From Certhia americana (taxonomy: Eukaryota > Chordata > Aves > Passeriformes > Certhiidae): DNA of 64,000 bases. Shown one piece after another: positions 15,341 through 29,804 of this stretch. A program made the translations under genes and the position numbers. The stretch is from the NCBI GenBank assembly GCA_018697195.1, contig CM031879.1, forward strand, positions 24,556,806 through 24,620,805, given 5' to 3'. Numbering within the stretch: the stretch's first letter is position 1; every line of letters begins with the position of its first letter. The notes beneath the pieces were generated by a model. It did no database searches. It was not told the origin of the DNA and saw nothing but the letters and a program-made list of their open reading frames with translations.

Positions 15341-16111
15341 TTCCTTTCATTCCATTAAAATTTTGAAGATGCAAGACTGCCATTCCTTAAGAACAACCTA
15401 TCCTTCAGAAGGTAAGTGAATCCAAGTAAAACACCACAACACAAATGTGTGAGTTATTCAAGCCATAATTCTCAATTCAGTGTTGACAAGCATAAAGAAG
15501 TAAAATCATTTCAATTCCGACATCCTGCATGGAGTATCTGCTTGTTTATAGCACACATCTGTCCTGAAAAAGATCAATGCACAAGTCTTATCTTGTGGAG
15601 GTAAGGCTGTGGAAAGGGTAGACAGTCAATGACATGCTTCTACAGAAGATCAGTCTGTCCACTTGGGGACCAGGATCACAGTGCAGTTTTAATCTCTGGA
15701 GGTGTAAATCACAGGAGAAGATGCAGTTTTTGAAGATGGTTGTCTTTTGCTGGCACACAAAAAGAAAACTAAGCATTCATGCATGAGCTGCAGTAGCAAT
15801 AAATATTCAGCACTCCAATATCTAATTCCTAAGCATTTATAATATAAAACACATTTTTTTCCAACAGTCTGTTTTGGCATTGTCACAAGTTTTGTCAATG
15901 ACTTGCAATTGCAGATGAACCACTAGTACACCAAATAGTATATTACTTCTGGAATTATGTCCTTGTCATTATCAAAAATAATGGTTGTTCTTCACTGTGA
16001 ATAAACCAATTTTCTAAATGTTTAAATGTTGAACAGGAATGATCCCAAATTCTCTAAGCTAATTCCACTTTTTTTTTCTCCTCAGAAAAGACCAGTCACA
16101 TAAAGTTTTCC

Positions 16112-16760
<649 letters not shown>

Positions 16761-19700
16761 ACTACAATATTGTGTAGTATGAGACTGGTAACACTCAGGC
16801 CTAGCTAAGACCTAACCATGGCAATTCTGTTACTGTTGTTTTAAGTGACCCATTCTCCCGAGAGAAAAAAGCACTCTATCTTTTCAGTACACTCACAGTT
16901 TCTGCTGCAATTCATTGATCATTATCACTGTTGTTTTCATCAGTGGGGTTATTTTTATAGGTCTGTTTTCATTGAGTAATTTTCTTCTCATAAATCATTT
17001 AATCTCTCACCAAGCTGCAATATCACACTTGGGCTGTACAACAGAAAAGAGGATGGAATAGGTGCAGACAGTAAACCAGACATTTAGAGGTCTGTATGTT
17101 CTTTCAAGGGTAGTCAACATATAACATAAACATGTTAGTTTTCTCCTTTTAGACTTCCTGCTTTTAAATGCATGAAGTTTAATACAGTTAGTCCCTTAAA
17201 ATTATTTAAAATAGAGGTAGATCCACAGATGACATGGTGTATAAGAAAGGTATCCCAAAAAATCCTTTTAAGCAGTACATAGAGTCTCTTTAAATACATG
17301 AATTTATGGGGCCAGTAAGAAATTATCAAAAACTAGGTAGGCTCTGTGTCTCCTCACAGATAGGTCTGGTATATGTACCAAGAGATACATGCCAAGAAGG
17401 CTCTCTGGCTATATTTCATGCTGCCTTCCAAGCAGAATTTAGATGAATTTAGAATCTGTCACTGAACAAGTTTAATTGTTCCAGAACAAGAAACGTCAAC
17501 ATTTTATTAAATTAAATTCATTACATGATATGGTGACCTGCACAAAGACATTCTGCTAGGAGCTAAACCGAAATTGTGCTCTCACAATTGGGTTAGCTTT
17601 ATCAAAACCTGTGGCCTTGGACTTTACATAGAAAAACATTTAGGTAACAAGCTTTGCAGAAGGAATGCAATTAGTAAAGTCAGATTTACCAAACAAAGGC
17701 TCAAAGCACATCAGGGGACCACGAAAAAAGGTAACTTTATTGATTGTATTATTTTCATGTTGTCATTTCTTCCTCAAAAACCAGTAAGGTATAAAGACTG
17801 CCACCTTTTTTGACAGATACATCATACAGAAAACACCTACTCTAGCAGAGCCAAATTTAGATTTTGCATTAGAGGATTACCAGCATTAGATCTTTATTAA
17901 AATAGGAAAAACAATACCTTACTTTAATAAAAATTAAATCCCAGGAAATATCTTTAAAAGATCATATACAGTGGAATTTTGCTTTTCTGAGTACTTGGGA
18001 CCTTTTACCATGGAAATTTTTTGGTGCTAAAATGTGATTGCTAGCAGCATAAGTCTATGTTCTTCTTTTTGGTTTTTGGGTTTTTTTAATAGAATGTGAG
18101 AATTTTTTTACCTAAGTTAAAATATGTAATAGCTTTAAAATGGGTGTACTGAATGCACACAAACAGAGGACTAGATTAGCAGCACAGGAAGCACCAAGGT
18201 TAAGCTCAAATGAGATTCAACATGTACTTGCCAGGGCACCTTCTAAAAATGGTTAGACAGAAAACAAAGGGAATTTCTCTCTTGCAGTTACGTAGCATGG
18301 ATAGGCATTAGGAACAAGAAAGAAGTAGCAGAGGTAACAGGTAAACAGGGCCCTAATCAGTGTATTTTATCTTTCTCTGCACTGACCTCCACAGAGTCCA
18401 CAGCAATATTCATGAAAAAAGGACATAATTTCTTTTGGTTTCAACCTGATGCTCCAGTCATTACCCTGTACTTTATGTAGCCATGTCTAAGTTTTTAACT
18501 CCCTTTGCAGAAGTTTTAATTAGGTATTAGACTGAGTACTTTAGCCTTTCTGCATCCACCAATTATACTGGTAGCACCAGAATTTGTACTCTGCTTGCAC
18601 TGGTCACCATACTTATTTAGTTTCTTTTTCATAAAGCAGAAATCCAACCATTTCCTTTTTTAAAACAAATAAGATGCAACAGTTACTCCTCAAAGCTGTA
18701 GCCCTTTCTTTCTTTTTTTTATTCCACAGTTTCAACGCTTTTATGATTTAAAAATAAATCCATGAGCTGCTTCCTGACTAAAATGTAATTAAATCTGAGT
18801 TTATTAAGACTGCTTTTATGTTGCATTAAACAGAGTATAACAAAGACATGGAATTTACACAATTAGAACCAAAAAATCTTGTGACTAGACCTTAGTTAAA
18901 AAAGTAAATTACAATAATTTCTGTAATTCAAATTCTTTTTAGATCTTTGTGTGTTCCGCATCAGGATAAATTGCTCAGCTCTATCAGTACTGAACTGCGT
19001 GGTTTTTTTCTTGTCTTGTCAAGGATCTGGTAAAATTAAAACTATAGGTATGTGTATCTGTATGTTTGTTCACAAATAAAAGTGAAGATGTTGCAAAATA
19101 CTTTAACAGCTCTATCTAAAAGTCTAGGACATGCAAATGCACAAGAGAATCTTCCATGGACTGAAAAGATGAGATCCCAGGTAGAGATGATAAATCACAC
19201 TCTATATTTGCTAATGCTTCTACTCCACCAAGGCACAAGCAACTGTGTTAACATTTTTTTTAAAGAGTGAAGAAAGCAACATGTTGCTCATTACCAATTC
19301 TGATACAGAAGCAGTAACCTGATTCTGTTCTCATTTGGAGATAAAAGACATTTTTGTGTAAATCATGCATAACTTTCCTGAAATCAATAGATTTAAAACA
19401 GTGCAAAATTGGGATGAAAGAGAAGACTTATATCTTTCAGCTGCATAGAAAAACCATTTTCATGATATATTCCATAAATTTGTAGGAAGCTTACATAAAA
19501 TTTTCCATTTAGGCAATTTCCTGTAGCATAGCTAATTACTGTCATCTAACTAAGGGGAAACATGTAATTGCAATATGACTCACTAGAACATTAAACTACT
19601 CGGCAGAAAATATAGTTTGCATAAACAATCTCAGCAGCAAATTAATCTTTGAACAATACTGTCCTCTATTTATTTCAATGTTTTGCAGAGATATTTAAAA

Positions 19701-22700
19701 ACAGAAAAACTGCTCTATGGTTAAAGTTGAGGACAAGGAGAATGTGTGATGACTTCTTTCGTCAATGTCACCACTAAGTTGCCATAGTAGACTCAGGATT
19801 TTAAAGATAAGTTTTTCTGTAGTAACGTCTCCTGCATACTTCAATGCCTATTTCTGGCCAGGCTGAGATATGTCTTAATTTTGATAGAACTCAGAAGCTC
19901 GCAACTTTTAGGGACCCAGAGACAGGCATTTCTTCTATGCTGTCCATGGGATGACTTGGTGAACATTTTGACCACAACTGTCAAGTCAACACAAGGTAGA
20001 AGATAAAATACTTCAGTGTGTTAGACACAGGGGATGTGGAACACCTACCTAGGCTTTCTCTCCATATTGAGAAAAGAATGTTATTGCAGAGCTCCAGGAT
20101 GTTCTTCTCTGTGTAGGTTTAAGTGTAGCAGGGCTTCACTCTAAAGCCTGTTGGTGGATACTCCTTTTTTTCTTAAAGGTTAAACACCTCTGTCAATTGA
20201 AGTTTCCTCAGATCAGCACTCAGACTTTTCCAGATTAATTGTGGCACTCTCAGGTATTCCAGCTGTATCCAGTCTGTTGATAAAAGATGTCACCTTTCCC
20301 TGCAAGCCTTGCCTGCCTCACATGCCTGTGCCTCCTGGCTGTAGCAGTAATGCTGCAGTTCTGGGATGCAGAGGGAGCATAGGAGCACAAGACTGCAGAG
20401 CCTGTTCGGTGACAAAGCACTTAAGAAGCTTGGGGACAGTAAAATAGATACAGTCAGAATATTATTGATGTCCACAGACCAGAATTCCCTTCAATACTGG
20501 AAGTGAATGGAGTTGTCCTTTAAAGCTGTTGGATTCATTTTGATGCAGTGCACAGACTTCCAGAATTAAAACTGTTAACACAGCTCTGTCACCAAATGAA
20601 ATTCAATAGTTGCTTATAATCTGTCAGTTCTGCTACTGAAGCCTGCTTACTGTGGACTACCATTAAAAATCTTTTGTTCTCTTTATCAAAGCACAGACAG
20701 TGAAGGGGAAAAATGAAAGCACCAGCAACTGAAAGTATTAAGCCTTAATTATGTGCTTTCTTTTCTGTTGCCATTTAGAGGGCAATGGTTATCCTATTCA
20801 AAGGGCATTAAGGAAAAGTTACAGGGATTGCAACTGCAACTGCTGTTATTGCTAATGAAATCTAAATTATTTTTTTTTGTGAAGATAAACCAAAACAAGC
20901 ACATAAAAAGCAGGACAGAAAAGCTAAGATAACCTGCAGCTTTTTGTTCTTTTATTGATTGGTTTACAGTGCTGGAACACCTGGTGTAACAAACCTTCCC
21001 TCAATATTAGATTGGTCCTCTGGCAGAAGTTCCTGTCCGCAGCCTCTTCCAATATCTGAACAAAAATGCTGCTTTCTAACTCTGCTCTCTGAACTATCCA
21101 GGTGTGTTTGGATCCTCATCTTCTGGAAGAGGACCAGAAGCATCCAGCTTTGCCATGTGCTTTGTACTGAAGCTCTAAACATGAGCCCTACCCTCTTCTT
21201 CCTTATATCAATATTCAGAAGGACACAAGCAACTCAGACAGAGCCAGGTGAAATGAAACTCAAGCAGCATTTCAGCTAGTAGAAAACTGTCTGACATGTC
21301 CTTCAGTTAAGGGGCAATCTGCCAGTGCAAGCAGCCAAACAGACGAATGAATCTGCCTTAAACAGGGAACTAAAAAGATATTTCTGAACAATTTGGATAC
21401 GTACCCAAAAAGGCCCAGCAAACAAAGGAACTTCCAAAGCTGCTGCAGTAGACCAAAAAGGGGATTCAGTTTTATTTCACTACACCATCCTGGGAAGCTG
21501 AGCCAGGACAATTGGACTGAATCCTTTCCAACACAGTAGGTACTTTTTATAGGATAACTGACAAAGCAAAAGAGGAGAGATTCTTAAGCACTGCTTTAAA
21601 ATAATGCTGCCAGAGCCTTTTGTTTTCCCATTTTAGTACAGGTACATATCACGGGACACTTCAGAGTTGTCTAAAGCTAAGAAGGCTACAGTGTTCTGCT
21701 ATCCAACTTTGGTCTGCTACATCTACTCAGGTACCCAGGCTGAGTCTGGACTGATCTAATGTGGCCCTCAAAAGCCATGGAGATGAGGGAATCTATTGGG
21801 GAATCTCCTTGGGGCATGCCCTGGACATCACTTGATGCTGATTGTCTTTAACTAGTAATTGCTTATTCCTGTAGTTCTCGTATGCTTGTCTAATATTTAG
21901 ATCTGTATTGTTTTCAGAATGTAACTTGACATCTATAGGCTGACATTCAGAGGAAAGAAAAAAAAGGTAATATGAATTTAATACCGTAAATTCAATATTA
22001 AATTAAATTAAATCAATATTAAATATTAAAAATCTCTTTAAATTCACTCAATATACTGACACCTCTTTTTTTCCATTAAAAAGTTTGGGGTCTTTACTGA
22101 AAACTGTTTCCTTCTAACTGCCATGCAGATTTGTTCATCACAAACAAACTAGTGACTGCTCTGTTCTCTAGAATAACAAACACGGGAATGTTTAACCTGA
22201 TTTATGGGTATACTTTGAAGCCACAACTGTTTTTCATGTATAAAAATAAGTAACAGAAAAGAAACTCAAAAAAGTACCAATTTCTCAGGCATTCCTACAA
22301 CTTTATCATTACTAAAATTCACAAGTAATACTAAATATAACCACAGAAAATGAATACTTACATACAAGTAGAAGAGTTTCTAATTCTGCAGCTTCAGAAA
22401 GATTTTATTGGAAACAGAATGTAACTCTAAATAGAATAAGCATCATCATAGTCAACATTAATTGCTACTACATACTTACATTTTTCTCACACAGATCAGA
22501 GAAGTGTGAGGGACAGCAGCTGTTATCTATGCATCTACTAAGATGACCATGTATTTTACTGGATTTTTTAATGTGATTAAATACTGAAGACCTCTACAAG
22601 AAAAATATCAGATTTGTATTTTTTTTTCCTGAATATCCTTATTCTTTTAAGAGAGGCATATAAAGGACAGTGGGAATTGACCAGGGATCAGCTCCTAAGA

Positions 22701-24650
22701 GTACTGGTTATGTGTCCAATAAAATACAGAAAACAATACGAACTGCTGTATTCTACTCTCCTCACTTACAAAAACATAATTAAGTCAATGCTTTCCTGAG
22801 GAAGAATGGTACAACTGAACCTCAAACTCATATAGTAATATAGAGATATTTCCTCTGTTACGGGACATTCTCTTGTACCTAGCCCAAATGTTGTTTATAC
22901 TTCTCACATTATCCTTTCCATCTCAGCATTTCCCAAGGTGAGCATAAAGTGGTAATGATCAACATCCATTTGTACTGACCAAATGACTACAGCTTACACA
23001 GGACAGTGAAGAAAAGGCCTTATTTGTTATTACACATAATTATGCCTTTCCCAAATTTTTTTATAAAAACAAATACAACACCACTCCTTAACAGACAGCA
23101 ATCTCTTTTGGCTGTAGCCTGTCTGCTCAAATCTAGTCTTTTCATAGACACACTGAAACCACAGAGCCCTCTTCACACCTGTTACTTTTGTTTCAGTACA
23201 ACTCCAGCAATTCTGCAAATAAAGGTGGAATTATACACTGGATATTGCTGCTGCAAAGTGAATAGAGCCATTTATTTGATACATCATTAGGGAACCCTAC
23301 TTACTGTAACACAACAGGCATCTCCATGGCTGTTCTGCACAAACTGTATTCACTGGAAGTGTTTGAGGAAGAACAACTTTGGCCTGGATAGTTGCCACCA
23401 AATTGCCACTGAAGTCAAAGGATACACAAAAAGAAAGAAGCTTTGGTATGTAAGGACAGCTTTTTCCTCACTACATTTTTTAGGAAGCAGGAATTGATAC
23501 CAAAAATGGAATTTCAATTAAACTGTGTCATTTGTATCCAGCCTGAGGTTGCTCAGGATGTTTGCTATGCATGACATTTTTAGATCCTTCAAACTGCCGG
23601 ATTAGAGATAGTTGGCATGGAGAAATAATAAAAATATAAAATTGAATCAGCTCTTTTCATTTGTTTGTTGTTTAAAATTCTAAAGGCATTTCTAGGCTTA
23701 CAGTGACTGAGCTTCTAAGTTATTTCTACATAAAAAGTCATAGATGGTAAAACATTGTAAAGAAATAATCTGCAGCTAAGTTGTTCTTCATGCCCATTTT
23801 CTCTCTTTTGTAACAGTTCACGTACTGTGACTGACTCAACATCCCATTCTAACTACACTTTTTCATTTTTAGCCAATAAGGTATAATGCAGCTTTGGATA
23901 AAAATCACATAATATGAAAATACCACTTTTTTAAAAGTAGATTTGGAAAAGTACAATCAATCTCAGTCTGCCTTGATTTCTTTTTTTTCAGATTTGAGTA
24001 ACAGTACTTGATATAATTTCCAGATCTTCCAATATATAATTAATTTACAATCCTATATATATATGGATATTTCTAGCCTTTAATATCTTTATGAAATCAT
24101 TTCTGGCAAGATATCAATAAAATGGAAGTCTGAAACTACAGTCCCAAGTGAGATTTCAGAATGCTAAAATTTTCTCTTCAGCACTGAACATTTTAATATA
24201 TTTTTAACATGCTCTGGGTTTCAAAACAGCAGACAGCGTGCAAAAGTTCAAGCTTCAGATCTGAAGAATGATTTTATTTATATAACCAAAATATTTTTTA
24301 TTATTAAAACCTTTCCAAAAATCACATCAAAAGTGATTGGAGGTCTTCCAGGACTTGGAGTTTTCCAAAATATTTTTGTCAGATGAGCAGGTGCACTGAG
24401 AAGGTACTGGAGAAGTTTGGGTTAAGTCTGTTCACATGCCAAAACCTGCTGCTTACATCAGTTTTCTTCTAAAAAGTGAATGATGCTAATATCCAACATG
24501 AGAGCTGACAGTGCATAAAACAATTTGGGCTGCACCGAAATTGCTCTGCTCCTCTGTGTCTGTACAGTCATATTCTTCATTTCACCTTTGCAGTTTGGAC
24601 CCATTTTCTTTCTCTTTCCCTCTTAACACTTTTGGGTTTTTAATAGCTCT
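16761..24650. other. AT-rich intergenic region
   Basis: No gene or mobile element recognised. Contains the AT-rich tract near 22,000 and the short TATATATATA run near 24,055. The longest open frame (about 106 codons near 20,959-21,279) has no recognisable similarity. Confidence 0.6.
21985..22040 (+). repeat. AT-rich ATTAA-type tract
   Basis: Irregular repeats of ATTAA/AATATTAAA units within strongly AT-rich DNA. Confidence 0.6.
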
Positions 24651-24866
24651 CATGCCATGGGGCATCTGAAGAAACTGTAAATGTCGGCCAAGGACAGTGG
24701 TCCAGGACAGGATTCATACTTTCCTTCGGCAGATCTGAGGCCAGTTTTGTGGGGTGAGCCTAGAAAACCCTTCCCTGCCGCTGCGGCTGCTGCCGGTCCG
24801 GAGGAGGTGCAGCACTGGGCAGCGCACTCAGCCCGCAGCCTATCCCCGAGACAGCAGGGCTCCCCC

Positions 24867-25012
24867 TGCACCTCTGCACCTCCTCTGCATCACCTCTGCA
24901 CCTCCTCTGCATCACCTCTGCACCTCCCCTGCATCACCTCTGCACCTCCTCTGCATCACCTCTGCACCTCCCCTGCATCTCTGCACCTCTGCACCTCCCC
25001 TGCACCTCTACA
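24867..25012 (+). repeat. 11/22-bp minisatellite (CTCTGCACCTC / CTCTGCATCAC)
   Basis: Thirteen or so 11-bp units alternate between CTCTGCACCTC and CTCTGCATCAC, with CCCTGCATCAC variants, so the higher-order unit is 22 bp. The last part is less regular. Flanks are GC-rich (about 24,680-25,130) compared with the surroundings. Reading frames across it translate to Cys/Thr/Ser/Pro/His-rich repeats in all frames and are not taken as genes. Confidence 0.95.
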
Positions 25013-27592
25013 TTCCTCAGGGAATGAGGAGCAGCCCTTGGCAAATCCAAATTCAGCTCTTCGGCTTCAGGGTGTCAGGAGCCCACACAACGCTGAGTGC
25101 TGTCTCTGCAGGGCTACAGGTAATCTGAACTAAGAGACATTCACTGTCCTTTTTGTGAAGTTGGGCCCTTCACACCAAGAGTAGAGTACTTCATGATTCA
25201 TATACACCTTGAGAACACAAGACTGAAAAAAATATATACAATCAGCAACCTGGAGCATTGCTAACAGGATATGGACGACCTAGCTCTTAGTCCATAATCC
25301 TTAACAAGAAGTGGAGGAGTTTTATGCACATTGCCTCAACTGACATTTTCCTGTATCATTTAGGGAACACAGTATGTCAGGCAGAACTAACACTCCCAGG
25401 AGCCACAGGGACACATACAGCTACAGTCACTTGGCACGTTTCCAAGAGCTTCCAGGTACCTATCTGCACCTAGTTCTAGACATAACTGGGTGAAAATCTC
25501 TGAAGTCAGTGGCAAAACTCCTATTTGTATCCATGTGGGAGAAATGCTTCTTTCCGGAAGGAAGCTATGTGCTCAGATGACCAGAAGTTTTTACTGACTC
25601 AGATGTAACAAAGAAAAAAAAGACAGTTCTCACTATCACAGAAATTTACAGAAGGGTTGATGCAATCCTGCACTCACTATTTAAGCAACTGGTGTCAGTA
25701 ACCATGTCTGTCCTAGCTTGGTGTGGTGGCTGGTGGCTGCAATCTTACACGTGACAGCAATCTGTACAAAAAAGTTTCAAATTATTATATTTGTTGAGAA
25801 TTCACAGAAGAAGAAAGAAAACCCATTGGCTTACCTGTGAACAGGTTGTTGTCTGTGGATAGAGGTTTTTCTCTTCATTTCTATGGTAAAATTAAGATCA
25901 GGATGGCTATTAAATTGAAAAAAAATCCTTAAAATCAGCTTCATGGTAGAAAGAAAAATGATAGAAATTGGAAGAGGGGACATTTTCAGTACAAGAGTCA
26001 GTGAAACCAATTCTTTTAGTCATAAATTTAGGGAACCTGATAAGGGATTTATGTGGTTCATGACCTTGAAATGTAGGAAAATTGCTCTTATAACATGTTC
26101 GGTCTCAATTTCCCATCATTTCAGTATCACACATAGCACTTAACACTTGAATTTGTCTCATGCTACCAAGCAATCTTCGAGACTTGTGCAAAATTTCCCC
26201 CCCCCCTCCCCTCGTTGGGTAGAAGCATTTTGCAAACAAAGATTAAATGTGCTCACTTTTCCTAAACAAATACATGTTAAGATGAAAGGTTACATCTGTA
26301 TGACCCTACATTTTTGGATATTTTAATCTGTTTTTGCAACTGTATCTGTAAGAACTAAGGCATTTTAGAGGAGCAATAACATTTTTTCGAATTTTCTATT
26401 TCATGTGCTTAGCTGTATGTGAATTTAATACAGTTTGCATGTGTACATTTTGGCATGTCCATACACATGCATATGTCTGTGTGTAATATAAAAAAAAATT
26501 GGCAAAAGCATATACATATTCCTATTTCAGACATTCAGAAATCAGAAAATGCTAGAAGGGAAGTTGTTGGTGCACCAGCATTAGCTCCTTTATCCAGATG
26601 TAAGAGTACTAATAGATACTTTCTCACTTTTTAAATGTTATTTCTGTTTCTCCCAAAGCATCACAATGTTCTCCATGACATATAGAGATTTCTACTACTT
26701 CTACTCATTTCATTCTTTTATCTTCAATTCCACATCCATACTCTTATTTGTACAGGCATTACCATTTCCTTTTTCACACGTGGACAGTAATTTCAAATAC
26801 AGGAATTAGGAGAGTATAGTTATTCCTCCATCAAATTTCCTTCTCACTTTCTACCTATCCTTTGGTTGTCTCCAAGGAGACAAAACTGTTCACAGCTCTG
26901 AAATTCCTCTTTGGCCATAGTGGTTGAATGAATTACAAAAAGCACAGCTCTGAAGAAGCCAGCCAAAGTGATTGTCTTCACAGTACTCTAATATATGAAG
27001 TGCTCTGTCCTCCGGGCATCTTGCTTACCTTGCTCTCTTTCTCCTTCTTGCACTAAGGGAATTACATCTTCCAATTACCACTGCTGCGTGGATGTGTTGT
27101 ACATGTTTCTGACTTGAATATCATTCATTTGGTTTAATATGAATCTGAATTTGAATTTGCTTTTTTTTTTTAGTCAAAATACAAGATAAAAGCCCCAGCA
27201 CCTAACACAAAGAGCTTACACTAAAAATAGACTCAGGGAAAGGCAGCAGACGACCACCTGCCAACTACTTTATGTTGGGAGCAGACATACAAGAATGGAT
27301 AAAAAGCCCCAATTTCTTCAGATTGCTGTTGAACTTCTCTCTCCTCAGAGTTACAATGCTGGCGCTAGAGAAATCCCTAAGAACACTTTCCAGCAAATCA
27401 TCTGATGCCATGTTGAATTCAGTGATCCACAATCTCTTGGGATTATTTCATCCTGGCAAACTGACCTTGGGCCATCAGAGTTACTGGCAGTGGTGTTACC
27501 TCTCAGTGGTGGATAAAACCAAAGACCTCTGCACTGAACACCCGTCTTGTACATGTAGGAATTAATAATGTCAACACTTGTGAACAAAAAAA
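25013..27592. other. AT-rich intergenic region
   Basis: No gene recognised. A C10 run lies at 26,197-26,206. A plus-strand open frame of 97 codons ending at 27,565 sits directly before the CR1 fragment and has no recognisable family. Confidence 0.55.
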
Positions 27593-27706
27593 ATTGTAGG
27601 ATAACTAGGATTGAATAGGTCTCCAGAGGTCTGTAGTCCAACCTTCTTCTCAAAGCAAGGTCATCTGTGAGGTCAGAGCAAGTTCATTAAGGATTTATCT
27701 AGACAG
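27593..27706 (-). mobile_element. CR1 LINE fragment, minus orientation, left part (octamer end)
   Basis: Antisense CR1-like sequence: AGGTCTCCAGAGGTCTGTAG, TCCAACCTTCTTCTCAAAGC and AAGGTCATCTGTGAGGTCAG. It is interrupted after GACAG at 27702-27706 and resumes at 28017. Confidence 0.75.
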
Positions 27707-28016
27707 TGTCGCTGTTACTTAAGAAGAGAAACACAGACTCCAAATAAGTTTATCAGAAGGCTGAAAAGAGGAATCTTTATTAACAAAATGGAACACCTTA
27801 TATAAGGTACTTCACTAAGTAAAAAGTGATTGGTGAATAGGAACACCACTTTCTTTATTACCATTGGCTAAGTAAGAGAAACAATATATTCTATGTTATG
27901 AAAACAATGATGAAAAACACCACCTGTTGTTTTGAGAAAGAATATTATTTGGAGAGCACGTTTACAAAATTTCTCTTGGGAAAGTGAGAAGCTTTCCCTT
28001 GGGAAGAAAATATCCT
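27707..28016. mobile_element. LTR-like insertion (about 310 bp) nested in the CR1
   Basis: A segment starting TGTCGCTGTT is flanked on both sides by GACAG (27702-27706 and 28017-28021), which fits a 5-bp target-site duplication. The CR1 sequence is continuous when the segment is removed. It contains an antisense AATAAA (TTTATT at about 27776) and the palindromic TATA-like CCTTATATAAGG near 27799, with TTTCTCTTGGGAAA and TTTCCCTTGGGAA near its right end. These are the features of a solo LTR of an endogenous retrovirus in minus orientation. The right end reads ATATCCT and not ...CA, so the exact border is uncertain. No internal viral genes are present. Confidence 0.6.
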
Positions 28017-28345
28017 GACAGGCCTTCAGCTATGAAGTTTCAGAAACACAGAATTGTCAGCTGCACAAGACAGTTCTTGAAAAACTCCAAGGTTGAGATA
28101 GTGCAACCTTTCTAAGAAGGCCATACCAGTGGCTGACTGTCCTCATGAAAAAATTGCACCTTATATCCAGTCAGAACCTCTCCCATTGCATTTTATGTTC
28201 CTCATCTCTCATCATCCTGCCACTCATTGCTTCGTAGAGTCTGGCTCACTCTCCTTGACACATTCCCCACACGTACTTGCAGGATGAGGTTAGGTGCCCC
28301 CAAAGTAGCCATCTCTCCTCCAAATAAAGTTGAAGAAAAGTACTG
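28017..28345 (-). mobile_element. CR1 LINE fragment, minus orientation, right part
   Basis: It resumes with GACAGGCCTTCAGCTATG and continues with CR1-like motifs: CTGACTGTCCTCATGAAAAA, CCAGTCAGAACCTCTCCCAT, GAGTCTGGCTCACTCTCCTT and GTAGCCATCTCTCCTCCAAA. It is strongly diverged. Together with 27593-27706 it reads as one old element broken by a younger insertion. Confidence 0.7.
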
Positions 28346-28984
28346 TAACTTCTGCATTTTAATACTATTGTCCTGGCTGGAAGTCACCACATGGAGAAGA
28401 AAGGGTTTGGATTGCTAATGTGATACTGTGGAATAGAAGCTTCTAAAATAACCTTTATGTAAGTGATACTACATTTTTGAGGGTGAAGGATAACATTGTA
28501 AAATGAGACACCTAAAATTAGGTGCAACATTTAATGAATAATAGATTTCTGGAAACTATTAGAGAGTATCTGTGGAATGCAGAAATTCTGCTCCTTATAT
28601 TTAGGCAGAACTGAAAACGAGGCCATCTTGAGTTCTTCAAAAAACTTAACTTTTTGAATGACACTCCAGAAACAAAATAAATATGGGATATCCATCACCT
28701 TTATTAGAATTTTCAAAATAGTATTATTTGCTGTGGTTATCAGTGGTCCATAAAAAACATTCTGGGGAAAAAAAAAAAAACAAAAACAAAACAACTTTAA
28801 TAGGAGAAAAGTAATCTTGTTATGACCACACCTGTTCAAGTTTTGCTAACTGGAGATTTGCTGTCATTCATTACTACAGCACTGCATTTCAGATCTGACC
28901 TGGGCATGCCATTTTAGTATATATGTAGCCATATACCTAACTGAGGGTTAGACCTCATTTGAGCAGCAATACAATATTTATCTC

Positions 28985-29009
28985 AAAAAAAAAAAAAAAA
29001 AAAAAAAAA
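28985..29009 (+). repeat. A25 homopolymer
   Basis: Twenty-five consecutive A residues. No retrocopied gene or SINE body was recognised upstream, and no target-site duplication was found, so I do not call it a retrotransposon tail. Confidence 0.95.
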
Positions 29010-29288
29010 CCTCTCAGAAAAGTATATCAGCTTCAGTAACCACACAAGCCCATGAATGGTTAATTCATTGAGGAGTATGTTACACTACTTTCAGAATAAC
29101 CACTGTACATTCCACTTATATCTGGCAATCAGGTAGGAAATGTAGCCAGGTATCCTGGCATGCCAGTGCATGGGCAGAAGGGCTGGCACTCTCTGGCTAC
29201 AAGGTTACTGGGTGTGAAGCTGGTCTAGCTCTGCACAACCGCCCTGCTTGCAACACCACTGCATAAACCACAGTGGGAAGTCACAGCC

Positions 29289-29308
29289 TGACTCCAGGAG
29301 TAAAGGAG
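29289..29308 (+). repeat. Dispersed 20-mer, copy 1 of 3
   Basis: TGACTCCAGGAGTAAAGGAG. The same 20 bases recur twice about 520 bp downstream. Confidence 0.9.
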
Positions 29309-29804
29309 AGCAGCATGGAAGAGCAGTGCAGAGGCAGGTAGTTCAGAAGATGGCTGGGAAAATGGTGTTGGTCATACTTAGGAATGCAAGACCTCTTCAG
29401 CAGTAGGAGCAAGAACAACAGCCACTGCACAGATCAGTGGGCACCCCTGCAACGTGGAGCCTGCTCAGAGATCAGACAGGCCAAGCACAGAGATCAAATA
29501 GCAAAATCATGTTCCCTGGCAATGCCATGGTATGGCATGATATGACCCTCATTGGCAGGACCAAAAGAGCACTGATAGCTGCATCTCAGTAGCTGAAGGT
29601 ATCTCATCGTCTTTATTTTTTTCCCAAAAAGGTGTGTTGATGATGTGTTGCTGAGATAAGAGCCATGAATTTCAGTGAAAACAATACGTGCTCAATGTCT
29701 TTGAAAACTGTGATAGTTGTTTTCATTAAAACATGAATCATACATCAGGAATGGTTTGGGTGTATCTTTGAAGAAAAATGCATGGAATAAAGACAGCAAC
29801 AGTG

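Noticed and set aside
14933..15383. Open frames of 133, 124 and 85 codons on both strands.
   Set aside because: They exist only because the CTCTC/CTCGAA array contains no stop codons in these frames.
24867..25012. Regular repeats considered as a CRISPR-like array.
   Set aside because: Units are contiguous with no unique spacers, in a vertebrate chromosome. It is a minisatellite.
24650..25133. Plus-strand open frames of 150 and 124 codons.
   Set aside because: Mostly the 11/22-bp minisatellite read in different frames.
28959..29009. A25 run considered as the tail of a processed pseudogene or SINE.
   Set aside because: No gene-like or SINE-like body upstream and no target-site duplication seen.
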